Below, in pieces: positions 1 to 11,000 of a DNA stretch of 64,000 nucleotides. Position numbers and translations under genes: made by a program. Positions within the stretch are counted from its first letter, which is position 1, and every line of letters begins with the position of its first letter. The stretch lies in NCBI RefSeq assembly GCF_963678975.1, contig NC_089276.1, forward strand, positions 30,954,368 to 31,018,367, given 5' to 3'. The notes beneath the pieces are model-generated. The model saw nothing but the letters and a program-made list of their open reading frames with translations, searched no databases and was not told the origin of the DNA. Origin of the DNA: Dysidea avara. Taxonomy: Eukaryota; Porifera; Demospongiae; Dictyoceratida; Dysideidae.

Positions 1-185
1 TGCCTCATAGTGTGGTCTCTATATAACATTACAGGATTTCGAGACCACGTTTTTAGCCAACCAAATTTCAGTATCAAACTTGTTGTAGTCTAAAATATTA
101 TTTTCAATTTTATAACCATATGCAATAATCTGAGTAGTTTTACTGTTTATTCTTCCAATATTAACATTGTCATGTGTATGTATAG

Positions 186-698
186 GAATGAAAAAGAAAA
201 GATTCAGCTACAAGGTGCAATACATGAGAAAGATCAACAGATAAAAAACTTTGAAGATCAAGTAAGAACACTAAACAGTGAAATAAGTAAAGTAAAAAGT
301 GAGAGAGAAAAGCTGCAAAGTGAATGTGAGAAGCTGCGAACCACCATTGGTGAAAGAGACGATACAATCCACAATCTGAATGAAACAACAGAACATTTCC
401 AAACTACTATTACCAAGCAAGTTGAAGAAATCAAAGAAATAAATGGTATAATGCGAGAAACTGAAGGCAAGATAAATAACACGATTCAAAAGAAAGATGA
501 ACTTGTAATAACCAAGAATAATGAAATTGATTCAATAAAAGAAGATGTTGACAGATTGACGAAGGATAAACAGAAATTTCAAGAAGAAATAAAGAAGAGA
601 GACGATGAATTGAAGAAATTGGAAAACTTGCGTAGTCAGTTAAATGACAAAGAAAAGCAAATCTCAAACCTGACAGTGTTGAAAGAGCAATTCAAAAG
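186..698 (+). CDS. Gene A exon: coiled-coil module
   Basis: This 513-nt exon is open throughout, with acceptor ...gtatag before it and donor gtaatt after it. It is bounded by phase-2 introns on both sides, so its length is a multiple of three. The product is a continuous charged helix of about 170 residues with hydrophobic a/d positions. The ATG at 172 lies upstream of the acceptor and is probably not used. Confidence 0.75.
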
Positions 699-2387
699 GT
701 AATTTAAGGTTTAAAATTACACTATTAAGGTTCTACTTCTATAATACAGTACTTGTTTAAACACCTGCTAACAAAATTAAAATACATTGAATCAAGCAAG
801 TAGAAGTTACTGCCAAAATGCAATCAACCAAACGTAAGGCTTTAAAAAAAATTATAGCGCATTAGCTGTGACACAATGATCTACAATTTGCACTTTAGAG
901 TACTTTAAATTTTTATATTTAAATAGGCTGTAGGTATCACAGAAAGGAAAGCATTGAAACAAGGCAACTATACTAGCTAATCTTTAATTTTCTACTTCGG
1001 CCTGTCAATAAAATAGCCATGATTGAAACAGAGATTAAAACTAGTATACCTTGAGGTCTAAATGTAGATAACTCCTCATTTCATTGCTTTTTTTCTGTGG
1101 TCCCTACAAATTTCTTACACTTGTTTGTTTACTATTAATTACAGTAACATAATTCTTTACTATTACATACCAAAGAATGATGCCAGACACATTAACCGTT
1201 CAACTGAATGTGCACTGTAATTATCAATGGCTGATATGTGTAGTCACCATTCTGCTTCATTTCAGCTATGTTCCACCCATTATACAGCATTACAAATAAC
1301 GAACAGTGTGAGAAGCACCTTTGCAAATTACAGTTGAACATGCTCCCTGACTACCAATTTTATCTTGGAAGGCTCAGTCTTATATCAACATGTATTTGGC
1401 ACAAATATAGCATTATGACAGCCATTTTGAAGATATACATGTGAGTTAAATTTCTAAAACAATAGTCTGGGTATAAAATCAGCCCGAGGTCATGTTTCAT
1501 TGGCACTTTGTAGAAAATCTTCCTTGGAAATCATTAGTTTTCAACTCCAATGCAGTAACCTGGGTGCAATCAGCTTTACCAGGAAGTGTCAAAAAGAAAA
1601 AAAGGGATCCTACATAAATAAAATTAACACTGAAAATAAATAAATACTAAATTATTGGGAGAGGGGTGGGACATGTTGATATTTTATCTTCACCTTCCTC
1701 ATATAACTAAAAATAGCAAGTACATTTCTGAATTCCCAGTCTCACATCAACAAGTATTGTTTGAAGTACAGTGTTCACTCTAAGGACAAAACATTTGTAC
1801 CCTTCAGTCTCCTATAGTAGAACTGCTGAAAGGTACCTTTGAGGACCAGTCTGCAGCATCTAGTATTTACTTTGCTGTAACACCTGCTCTAGTAGCTTTA
1901 AGAACAAGTTGTTCATTGTACTAAGTGAGACTTCGAGATGCTGGTATCAATGCCATCTTCAATCATGACCAACTTCACCCATCTAGCAATAGAGCATGAG
2001 GTTACTGGGTTGTGTTCTCCAATTCATGAGAGAAACAATCAAAAAGAGAAGAAATTCCATAATTAATCAAACAGTATGCTAGTCTAGGACTGCCCCAAAA
2101 ATGATGTGCACCGCCTAAAATTCAGCCTTCACAATCATCCAAGAGACCTCTTACACAATGAACATCACCTTTATGGAATAATATTAGTTCATTTAACATC
2201 AAATACAGCATTAAAAACAAGAAAACACTTTTAGGTGGCCTGATATAACTTTTTTAAATTTCCAAAATTTGAATTTTTTTCTTTCAGCTAGCCAGCCAGC
2301 CAGCCAGCCAGTGAACCAGCCAGCGAGCCAGTCAGCAAGCCAGCGAGCAAGCTAGTCAACCATGTACCAGCAAGCCTGCCAGCCTCT

Positions 2388-2472
<85 letters not shown>

Positions 2473-5400
2473 TACCTGCCTGCCTGCCCTGCCCTGCCCT
2501 GCCCACCTTCTTGCCTGTCTACCCGACCAGTCACAAGGCTAAAGGCTACATGAAGCAAAGCACAACCACCATTTTTTGCCACACTAACAAACTCACCAGT
2601 GGCATGTGCTTTTAGGGCTTCCAGTGAGTGTGTTCCAACTGTGCCTTGTCTTTCCTTTTATCTTCAAACAAACTGGTACTCATCTTCTTCATGCAATGAA
2701 ATCATATCGAGGTGGTAATTTTCTGTATCAAAACTTTTCTTGAGTAGCATATTTATGCGACCAAATTATTTAAACTGAAAGATTATAATAACATAGAATA
2801 GCAATTCGCATTTCATATTTGATAGTCGTTGTACATTCCATCCTAATTTCCCTAGTATATAACCAGATTTTTTTTCAAAGGTGCTTCTCATACAGTAATG
2901 CTATGTAACAGGTGAAACATAGCTGAAAATGAAGCACAATGGCTACTTTACATCTTAGTAATTGATTGTTTGGGATGCACAAGTAATTTTCATAGAGTGT
3001 CTAGCATTATTCATTCCTTTGTTGCAGTATGTGATGGTTTGCTTGTAATGAATTGGTATTTTAAAATTACAAATTTTGCAGTTATGTAGGTATCATAGAT
3101 ATAAAAACAATGAAAAAAGGGAGGTCAAGCATGCCAATTTAATTGCCAAGATGACAAATTGTGCTACAAAGGTGATGAATTGTACTGCTACAGCAATGAG
3201 TTCTATTGCAAACAAGATAAAGTCTCTTGCAAAAGTGACAAGTTCAATAGCAAAAAAAGTTGATTGATAATTGTATAAACAATTAGTATCATAATAATCA
3301 CTTTATGGGGTCACACCAGATCAAAATCAAACATCAATTGTGTGACTGGATTTTGGAAAATCACCCTTATGGGCGCATTGTTGATCCAGAGAAAACGTAT
3401 TTAATAATTTAAAGCTTTGTTACTCACCAGCCTTGGCAGCTACACGTTTGGATTTTTCAGCAAAGATGGAGCAATTCACAACCTTTAAGAGCAGCTAGTG
3501 GCCAAGGTAATCCCTATAGAGTTTCCCTCCATTTTAGATAAGGTTTTACACAAGTGTTGCTGTATCACGAGTCCTCAAAAAGGGGTGGTGGAGGGTGGAG
3601 GGTGGGGGGTGGTGGGGCGGGCAAGAGATAGGCTACAAAATGGACGAGAATGGTAAATGAAGGCACCAGACTATAAAACAGCCAGTCAGAGGCAGGAAAT
3701 AGACTGAAATCTCACAAAACAGACATACATCACACGTTCAGCTCCCCGCTTGTCTGTTCAGAGTGTATGAACCCTCCAAAGCACTTCCCTGTTGTTCACA
3801 GACCTGTACAGATACCTGGGGTGGTTATACAGGCTGCCAGAGAATGGTCCAGCAAAAGTAGACCTGAAAAGTTGAAGGCGAGTTTGATATGGAAATTGTT
3901 AGTCTGATAGTGCAGCAACTTCATGCTGGTGTTATCTCACTTTTGCCTTTTGCGCCCATATTGTCGATTTTGCTACGTAAATCTGGTCACAATTATTGAA
4001 CCCATTAGTAGTTTTTTAAACCAGGCATGCACCCACAGCTGGCCAAAGGCCGGCTGTGGGCATATGCTTGGTTTACTGAAATTGTTTTCGTAAACGTGTG
4101 TGTGTGTACCTATCTACCTATTTATGTTTGTCTGTATGCACCCTCGTGAGCGAAATCATTAAACTGTAAAAGCAGCTTTTATGTGTAAGTGAAATGAACT
4201 CTGCATTAACTTATGCACTGGTAAACTTTGCTCTGAGGTGGTTTCTTTTTGGCGATCAGAAATATGGGTGTGGCGACCCCCTCAGACTTTGTGAATTACC
4301 TAATTCCCTTTGGGTTTTACAGGTGTTTAACAATTGAGAAAACAACAGTGTTAGCCTCATAGACTACCAGGAATAGCCTATCCGTTCAAGATGGGAAGGG
4401 GGCATATGCCGCAAATGAAAATGAAGAGTAGCTCTGAGGCTTTGTCAAGAGAATTTGTGGGGAAAAACACAACAGTCAGACTATAAAACAGTTTAAAGAT
4501 ACTTCTGTGTGTAATATGTTGTTAAAAGTGGTTTGTTTAACAAGCACTTTCTTAGCAGTGCATAGCAACATAATTGAAGATTTACGAAAATTTCAAAAAT
4601 TACAAAATCCGAGAATTACAATAAATTAATTATGTATTATTGCACAACCAAAAATCTATTGGTTGAGTTAGCTAGCTGTATGGCGCCTTAGCACATTGAC
4701 TTGTTTTATTAGTACCTGAGAATTTGTTGTCACTCAATTTAGTTAATTTTCTTGTAACCAATTCAGGGGCGGATCCAGACTTTTAAAAAGGGGGGTTCCA
4801 CTTTGGAATTGCAACTTCAGCCTAACTGTAAGTTGAAGACCAAAAAAAAAAAAGGTCATTACTTGCTGACAATAGCTGCATGCTCCTCACCATAGATAGA
4901 TGCCCTCACCTAGTACATTTCCTTATTTATAACTGTATACATAGCTTGCTACACTGCTCCTCAAAAGACTACTATGACTGCTCTATTAGAGTATCTCGAT
5001 TTGACTGCTCTATTAGAGTATCTCGAGTAAGAGAGGCTTTTTCAAAAGGGGGGTTCCATGGAACCCTTTGAACCCCCCCCCCCCCTGGATCCGCCCCTGC
5101 AATTGTCCAATTCAGTAAGCATGCAATTAATTTTGGCATCTTATATGGTATAGTTTTAAGTGAAAAGAATATTAAAGCTATTGTAACTATATAGAGATTT
5201 GGACCAGTTCATAGAAGTACGTGGAACCATGAAGGATGAAAAGCCATCAGATTCTCAAGTGGTGCAAGTATGTGCAAGCAGTCTCCTTGAAAGTGCTTCT
5301 GCAATAAATAAGGTGATGGATGTGAGTTTAAATACATGTGTATGGCCTTCATGATGCATACACATAATTGTTTTGTATAGAAAGTTCCCAATGCAAATAT

Positions 5401-5644
5401 CCCATTGCATTCCCATAAAAGTGAGACTAATGAAAAGGAGGATGAAAAGGAGGAAACAATGGGGATTAAAAAGAAAGATGAAGTTGACCATAAAGATGAA
5501 GTGAAGGATAAAAGGAAGAATGAAAAAAAAGATAAAGTAGCAGTTGAAAAGGAGGGAGATAAAAGTGAGCCAGTTACTACAGCTCCACCTTCCACTGAAG
5601 ACAATGAAGAAGGAACTACAGATAGCACTAGCTCATCAGAGTAG
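186..5644 (+). CDS. Gene A: coiled-coil protein, 3' part (three exons, 5' end outside window)
   Basis: Joined exons are 186-698, 5195-5321 and 5381-5644. Intron phases agree: exon 1 ends two bases into a codon, exon 2 starts with one base and ends in phase 0, and exon 3 starts in phase 0. Exon 1 is a long Lys/Glu/Gln heptad coiled coil with no Pro. Exon 2 encodes a short mixed segment. Exon 3 is very Lys/Glu-rich (KKDEVDHKDEVKDK region) and closes with a Thr/Ser/Glu tail ending TDSTSSSE. Splice sites are AG/GT (donors gtaatt and gtgagt). The family and function are not recognised; a scaffold or oligomerising protein is a guess. The first exon is internal, since it opens at an acceptor (tatgtatag), so the start codon lies to the left of the window. 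A degraded copy of this gene lies at about 17.2-22.8 kb. Confidence 0.72.
2288..2500. repeat. AGCC and CCTG tetranucleotide microsatellite
   Basis: An interrupted AGCC array (about 2288-2350) is followed by a long CTGC/CCTG array (about 2389-2500). The repetitive Cys/Leu/Pro/Ala open frames across it are artefacts of the repeat. Confidence 0.95.
3337..3995. mobile_element. Probable non-autonomous TIR element
   Basis: The left end carries ATTGTGTGACTGGATTTT and the GGGCGC block. The right end carries the reverse complement, with differences (GCGCCCATA ... CTGGTCACAAT). The interior is non-coding. Part of the same terminus recurs near 18990-19030. No clean target duplication could be assigned. 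Confidence 0.5.
4015..4150 (+). repeat. Dispersed repeat with a GC-rich hairpin head, copy 1
   Basis: A hairpin (CACAGC...GCTGTGGG) is followed by TTTACTGAAATTGTTTTCG, a short TG run and TATC/TATG-like repeats. The second copy lies inverted at about 37590-37780, where the tetranucleotide part has expanded to a long ATAC array. It may be a SINE-like element, but no A or B box is clear. Confidence 0.55.
4764..5099. mobile_element. hAT5-like MITE
   Basis: The termini are CAGGGGCGGATCCAG and CTGGATCCGCCCCTG, a perfect 15-bp TIR of the hAT type. Exact 5-bp direct repeats CAATT flank it (4759-4763 and 5100-5104). A 5-bp duplication is known for the hAT5 branch; ordinary hATs give 8 bp. The 336-bp interior is non-coding and holds two tandem copies of a GACTGCTCTATTAGAGTATC motif. 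Confidence 0.82.
5195..5321 (+). CDS. Gene A penultimate exon
   Basis: The exon runs from acceptor ...tatatag to donor gtgagttt. It starts with one base completing the AGA codon left by the 186-698 exon and ends in phase 0 (...NKVMD). Its position and phase match the penultimate exon of gene B (43223-43289). A degraded homologue ending in the same ATGGAT|gtgagt lies at about 22403-22532. Confidence 0.68.
5381..5644 (+). CDS. Gene A terminal exon with Lys/Glu-rich and Ser/Glu tail
   Basis: The acceptor is ttttgtatag and the reading frame starts with KVPNA in phase 0. Repeats of the KKDE/KDEV type follow, then an acidic, Thr/Ser-rich end and stop TAG. Gene B's last exon begins similarly (KIPDA) and also ends in Ser-rich ...SSSSSE. 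The match of start motif and tail supports a common origin of the two genes. Confidence 0.72.
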   Translation, partial: KVPNANIPLHSHKSETNEKEDEKEETMGIKKKDEVDHKDEVKDKRKNEKKDKVAVEKEGDKSEPVTTAPPSTEDNEEGTTDSTSSSE

Positions 5645-6887
5645 TGTGTGGTGCTGTTATATATTAATTTTATGTTGCTGTAAATTATAACTGTGATTTA
5701 GCATTGAGCACTGGTTGATAGACTTGTATTGTGTATCCCTGGTTGTTGTGTGTTACTTTAAAACTTACATTTATGCATGCTGAAAAACAGTGAAGATTTA
5801 TGGTACAATTTTTGACTGACAGTCCATACTTATACATCACATACAGGGTGGGGATTTGCATGTACTGAGTAGTAACAACAGGCAGCAGTGGTAGATAGAT
5901 TATTATTTTATTATTGAAGCTTTACAGTGACCAGCACTGAAGGTCTGACGGCAATATGTGCTGCAGCCTTAGGGTATTACCTAACCTGAATTTGAGACTT
6001 TAAGACAAGTTACTTAACTTAGCTACAAATAAGCCGAAACAAAAAATGAGCAAAAGTTGGAGTAGTTGTAACAGCTGTAACTGCTCACAGAGAGAATTTA
6101 ATTTGTAAATTTGACATTTAAAACATAGGCCAAATATATGCTTTTTTCATTGTAAAAGTTTCGTATGTAAACTTGTATGAAAAATTTCTTACACAAAAGA
6201 TTAATTTTTAGCTACTAAACATTTAAGCTAATAAATAGTGTGGTTAGATCATATGAAAATATTTTTAATTGAAACATTAAATAAAGCAAATTATGGTACT
6301 CTTTTGTCAAAGAGAAATCTTTTCCTAACATTATTAATCTTGTAAACCTTGTATACAATTTATATGGATGGTCCTTGGTACGTTACAAGTGAAAAAATTT
6401 GTTGTGTCAATGTCACTATGTCTCTTTAATAATATTTCAATATACTCGGCTATCACCTCTAAATTGACTGTACTGCATTATGTATGGTAAATTTAAGTGA
6501 TGCAACCTCTCTTCATAGCTGATCAAATGAGTTAAGTTCTGAATTCTTGCTGCCCTTTATTGAACCTTAGTCATATTTAAACTAGCTACGTAGCTATATC
6601 CAAAGTTCTTCATAGCGTTACTGTCACAATGTTTTACCTCTGTTTAGGCAATGTGGACTCATTAAAACTATGTCTTACCCAAGACACTTTTTTTGCCTTT
6701 CAGCGTATCACGGGAGTCTATCAGCTGCTAGTTACAAGTTTTCTAGTTACAAGAGATATAACTGGTTAAAATTATTACTAGCATTATAGTTTCTTTAGAG
6801 GTAATCTTATACATAATTTGGTTACAAAAGTAACTTATTTACCCCAACTTTGTCTCTTGTTTGTGTAACTGTGTAGTGTTTTTAATT
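5645..6887. other. Spacer downstream of gene A
   Basis: No gene is seen. It presumably holds the gene A 3' UTR. AATAAA-type hexamers occur only far downstream (for example 6280-6285), so I cannot place the polyadenylation site. A dispersed repeat fragment lies at about 5905-5985. Confidence 0.4.
5905..5985 (+). repeat. Dispersed repeat fragment (GCTTTACAG...CTGAAGGTCTG), copy 1
   Basis: It shares TTTACAGTGACCAGCACTGA, GGTCTGAC and TGTGCTGCAGCC with 34545-34600. More distant copies lie at about 35100-35190 (inverted) and 45285-45360. A T/A-rich run adjoins the same end in each copy, which suggests retroposon 3' ends. Confidence 0.6.
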
Positions 6888-7388
6888 AAGGTGTGAAGAT
6901 CAAATCAGCAGGAGACACACTGAAATACTAAGACTATATAGAAGATAAAATTAATGGACTAGAGAATGAAATAAATGCAAAAGAAATGAAAATATAATCA
7001 CTGCAAGAAGACATTCAGAAAAAGAATTTATAGATTGAAAAAGTTCAAAGCAAGAATATTAAATTAGAGCAAGATAAGTATGTATACAAGTACGATTGTT
7101 ATATTCGTTGTTATATTTGTTTTTCTGTGTAGTGCATGTATGAAAGGAAACCAAGATGAAGGTAGTCAAGTGGCTAAAGTTCTCAAACAGACAAATGATA
7201 GGTTATTTGGCATGGTTGGGCAGCCTTCTGGTATACGCTAGTTTCTATTTTTTACAAATAATAAAAATTATGATTAAATGTTTGAAATTATGTAGCAACA
7301 CAGATCACAACCACATGTAGCCACTGTACGAAAGTGAAAAGACACCAAAGTCAGTTTGGATAGCAGTGAAACTGATTCTGATACTTAA
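6888..7388 (+). pseudogene. Decayed coiled-coil gene fragment (relative of gene A/B)
   Basis: The first exon-like block ends at 7077 before gtatgt. It reads as a Lys/Glu coiled coil (KINGLENEINAKEMKI, then SLQEDIQKKN) but carries in-frame TAA and TAG codons. A second block, 7133-7201, lies between tgtgtag and gttatt. It is open, fits phase 2 on both sides and reads MKGNQDEGSQVAK. A third block ends SSETDSDT and TAA at 7388, recalling the Ser/Glu tails of genes A and B, but a TGA lies upstream in the same frame. I read it as a broken tandem copy; its left limit is uncertain. Confidence 0.55.
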
Positions 7389-7738
7389 TATTACCAAACA
7401 ATTTTAATCTAATTATGTCTGATATGAGCTCTGATGGTGTTAACCTACTAATTTTATATACTCCAGGTGTTCATTTTTAAATGTACATCATCACAATGGT
7501 GATGACTATTTGAATAGCATTTTACAGGTTATGAAATTGATAGCATATATAATCTAATTAAGGCCACAATGTTTGAAAAGTTATATTGACAAGCCACTAG
7601 AGTTGTATAGGGAAGATACTATTCAGTACAAGGTAGTGTGATGATTTCAATGGGTGAAGCATGTCTGCCAAATTTTAGTAAATTCACAGCTGAAGCATCT
7701 AGGTACTGTATTTGTATCCTTATGTGGATATGTATATT

Positions 7739-7966
7739 TGTCGATGATTGACTAACTACAACCCATATAATACTATTATTATTAGCATTGTATTAGGCCT
7801 AGGCATGTATTGTATAATTGTTTGTGTTTTCGCTTGTGGGGTTGAGTTTTGGGTCACGTGAAGGATAGAAGAGTCAACACGTGCTGGTGTAGTGTTAGTA
7901 GTCCGTCAACTCCTCCTGCTCCTGTACATCACATCAACGTGAAGCGTCATTCTCCCCTTCCCTACA
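7739..7966 (+). repeat. 5' LTR of the BEL/Pao element
   Basis: It begins TGTCGATGATTGACTAAC and ends CTTCCCTACA. It is the same length as, and by eye identical to, the LTR at 13540-13767. It should carry the promoter, but no clear TATA box stands out. Confidence 0.96.
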
Positions 7967-7984
7967 TGGTGCTGTGACGCTGGA
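7967..7984 (+). promoter_or_regulatory. Primer-binding site of the BEL/Pao element
   Basis: TGGTGCTGTGACGCTGG begins directly at the LTR boundary. TGG at the LTR junction is the usual start of a tRNA-primed site. I did not identify the tRNA. Confidence 0.7.
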
Positions 7985-8077
7985 GTCGTTTCGTCAAACG
8001 AGCTACTTCCGGACCTTGTAACCCCTCGCGAAAACGCTTGGTACCGTAGCATTTCTTAAACGAAAACATTCACGGAG

Positions 8078-11000
8078 ATGGAGGAGACTCAACGTGCAAA
8101 GGGATCACGTGCGGCGTATCGCGCACATGTTACTCGTATATTTAAGAAAGTAGACGAGAATCTAGAGACGGAAACCCCATTGACGGACACTCAAGTCGCC
8201 AAACTCACCAGCAATTTAGAACAGTTAACCCAGAAGAAGGATACATTACAACAGCTGAACGGGCAGATCGCCTCATCAATACAGACATCAGAGGAATTAG
8301 AAACTGAGATTCTTGAAGCAGAAGAAATACAGGACACCATCATTGAGTATATGAGTCTGATTAAACACCGCCTTGAGAAAACTAGAGAACCTGCACGCAC
8401 TCTCAGTGTAACAGCTCCAGAGTTTGTACCCACGTTGCCACCACCAGTAACCAGAGAACCGGTAAGCCGGTTACCTAAGTTAAGCTTACCCCACTTTTCG
8501 GGGGATACCTTGATGTGGCAAGTCTTCAAAGACTCGTTTGATGCAGCCGTACACAACTCTCCTTCCCTAAGCAAAGTGCAGAAGTTCAACTACTTGAGAG
8601 CGCAGTTGCAGGGTGATGCACTGAGGGCCATAGCTGGACTACAACTCACTGATGCTAACTATGACCATGCCATAGCCCTTCTTACACAGAGATATGGTCA
8701 GTCTCATAAGATCGAACAGGCACACATGCAAGCTCTGTCACAAACCAACTGTCCCACCTCGTCCTTGTCCAGTCTGCAGTTGTTCTACGACACAATAGAA
8801 GCCCACATAAGAGGATTGACTGCACTTGGCAAAACAGAAGACTCGTATGAATCAATGCTAGTGCCTATCATTCTGGGAAAGCTACCAAGTGATGTACATA
8901 AGAACCTTGTTCGAGAACACGGCGTTGGGGCATGGACCATCGCAGAGTTAAGAGATGCCATTTGGAAGGAAATCACTATTTTAGAATGTGGATCATTGTC
9001 CAACAAGTGCAAGACAATGGAACCCTACCAGTCTACAATGACTACCACTCTACATACCGGTGCAAGTGGACGTCAATCCCAACCTGCTAATTCAGGTACT
9101 AGTAAGAACACCTGTGTATTTTGTAAGGGTCCACATTTTTGTGGTCGCTGTGATGTTGTTAAGGATCCCCAAAAACGCTTTGAATTAGTTAAGAAGGGGA
9201 AACACTGCTTTAATTGTTTGGGGCACCATAGGGCTTCACAGTGTCCTTCAAAGTGGAGATGCAAATTGTGCAGACAGAAGCACCATACTAGCTTATGCGG
9301 TGCATTTACCAAGCCATCTGAGTCTAATACCACTCCAGTCACTACACAGGCATCTATCACAACAGAGAGAGTGCAACCTCACACTTCTGTTCAACCCCAA
9401 ACAACAGTACAACCTCAGTCAACAGTACAATCTCAGACAACAGAAACCACTACACCATCATCCACTGCAATGAATGCTGCCATTATTCCCCCAGAGCCCG
9501 CCACACGTACAAATTCTATGTGCTTATTGAAAACTGCAGTTGCTCAAGTTAGTGTGAATGGCATCCGAGTGGAAGCACACATTCTGTTCGATGAAGGGGC
9601 CCAGAGATCCTTCATGTCTAACCAACTAGCCAAGAAGCTAATGATATCTCCTCAACAAACTGAACACATCAATATCTCTACCTTTGGAGGAGAACCAACC
9701 CTGACCAAACAGTTGGACAATGCTACAGTCAACGTTGAGACACTGACAGGTGAATCTATTCCAATATCAGTTCTACTGGTCCCAGTCATTGCGGCACCCC
9801 TACAGAACAGGTATCATACTCACTTGATAAACATAGAACACTTACAGGGACTTCAGCTAGCCAACCCAGTGTCAACATCCAGTAACTTTTACATCTCATT
9901 ATTGATTGGTGCTGATTATTACTGGCAGTTCGTGGGTGACCACATTGTGCGAGGTAATGGACCTACTGCAATGCAGTCCAAACTAGGTTACCTTCTGTCT
10001 GGACCACTTGTTGTTCCACCAGCTCCTACTACTAACGCCAGTATGTTTCATGTTTCCACACCAGCTACTGACTGTAACAATGCTCCGACCTTTTGGATGA
10101 TGGAATCTGCTAATGTCACACAGCCTGAGACAGCAGAAGTAGAGAACGAATTTCTGGAGAGATACCAACAATCTTGCATCAGGCGAGAAGAGGATGGTGC
10201 ATACCGTGTGAAGTTTCCTTGGAAACAAGAATATCCACCCCTCCCTTCAAACTATGCAGTTTGCAAAAACAAGACCCGCTCTTTAGCTCGCAAATTCAGC
10301 CACACTCCTGAACTGCTGCACCTATATGGGAAAATTATTATGGAACAAGAACAAAGAGGTTTCATCGAGAAGGTAACTGCACCAGACCTTACCAAGGATG
10401 TCCACTATATACCACATCACCCGGTTAGTAAAGCTTCCTCGACAACACCGATCAGAATCGTGTACAATTGTAGCTACCGTCAGGCTAGACACCCCAGTCT
10501 TAATGATTGCTTGCTAACTGGTCCATCCTTCACAACAGACATGTGCTCTATCCTCCTACGCTTCCGTTCCCATGCCATTGGAATTTCTACAGATTTAGAG
10601 AAGGCCTTTTTACATGTTAGGCTGGATGAGTCCGACCGTGACAACACCAGATTCTTCTGGTTATCATCACCATCTGATCCAGAAAGTGACCTTGAAATTT
10701 ATCGATTTAAAACTGTCTTGTTTGGCTCTACCAGCTCCCCATTTATGCTTATGGCCACACTACATCATCATCTGAATTCTTGGGATAGCCCAGTAGCTCA
10801 GGACATGAAGCAGAATCTCTACGTGGATAACGTCATTAGTGGATGTAATACCGAAGCAGAAGCTATTAAGTATTACAGAGAAGCCCGATTCATAATGACA
10901 CAAGCCCAATTCAATTTGAGATCATGGGCATCTAACAGCTCACAACTGCAAGCTGTTACAGTGGCTGAGGGAACAGCTGATTGTGATGTTACTGTAAACC

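Larger units (their letters stand above)
699..5194 (+). other. Large intron of gene A, repeat-filled
   Basis: I see no convincing exon here. It holds AGCC/CCTG microsatellites (about 2288-2500), copies of a dispersed repeat core (about 1260-1320 and 2880-2960), a TIR element (about 3337-3995), a hairpin-headed repeat (about 4015-4150) and a hAT5-like MITE (4764-5099). A small open frame at 3121-3267 has no matching splice phase. Confidence 0.6.

Noticed and set aside
2288-2553. Arg/Gln/Ala/Gly and Leu/Pro/Ala/Cys frames
   Set aside because: They are products of the AGCC/CCTG microsatellite.
3076-3267. Small open frame ending SSIAKKVD
   Set aside because: Ser/Lys/Ala-rich and possibly a relic, but the upstream acceptor gives a stop in the required phase and gene A's flanking exons already join without it.
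5209-5628. Minus-strand 139-residue frame
   Set aside because: It is the antisense shadow of the gene A exons, with Ser/Phe richness mirroring the Lys/Glu codons.
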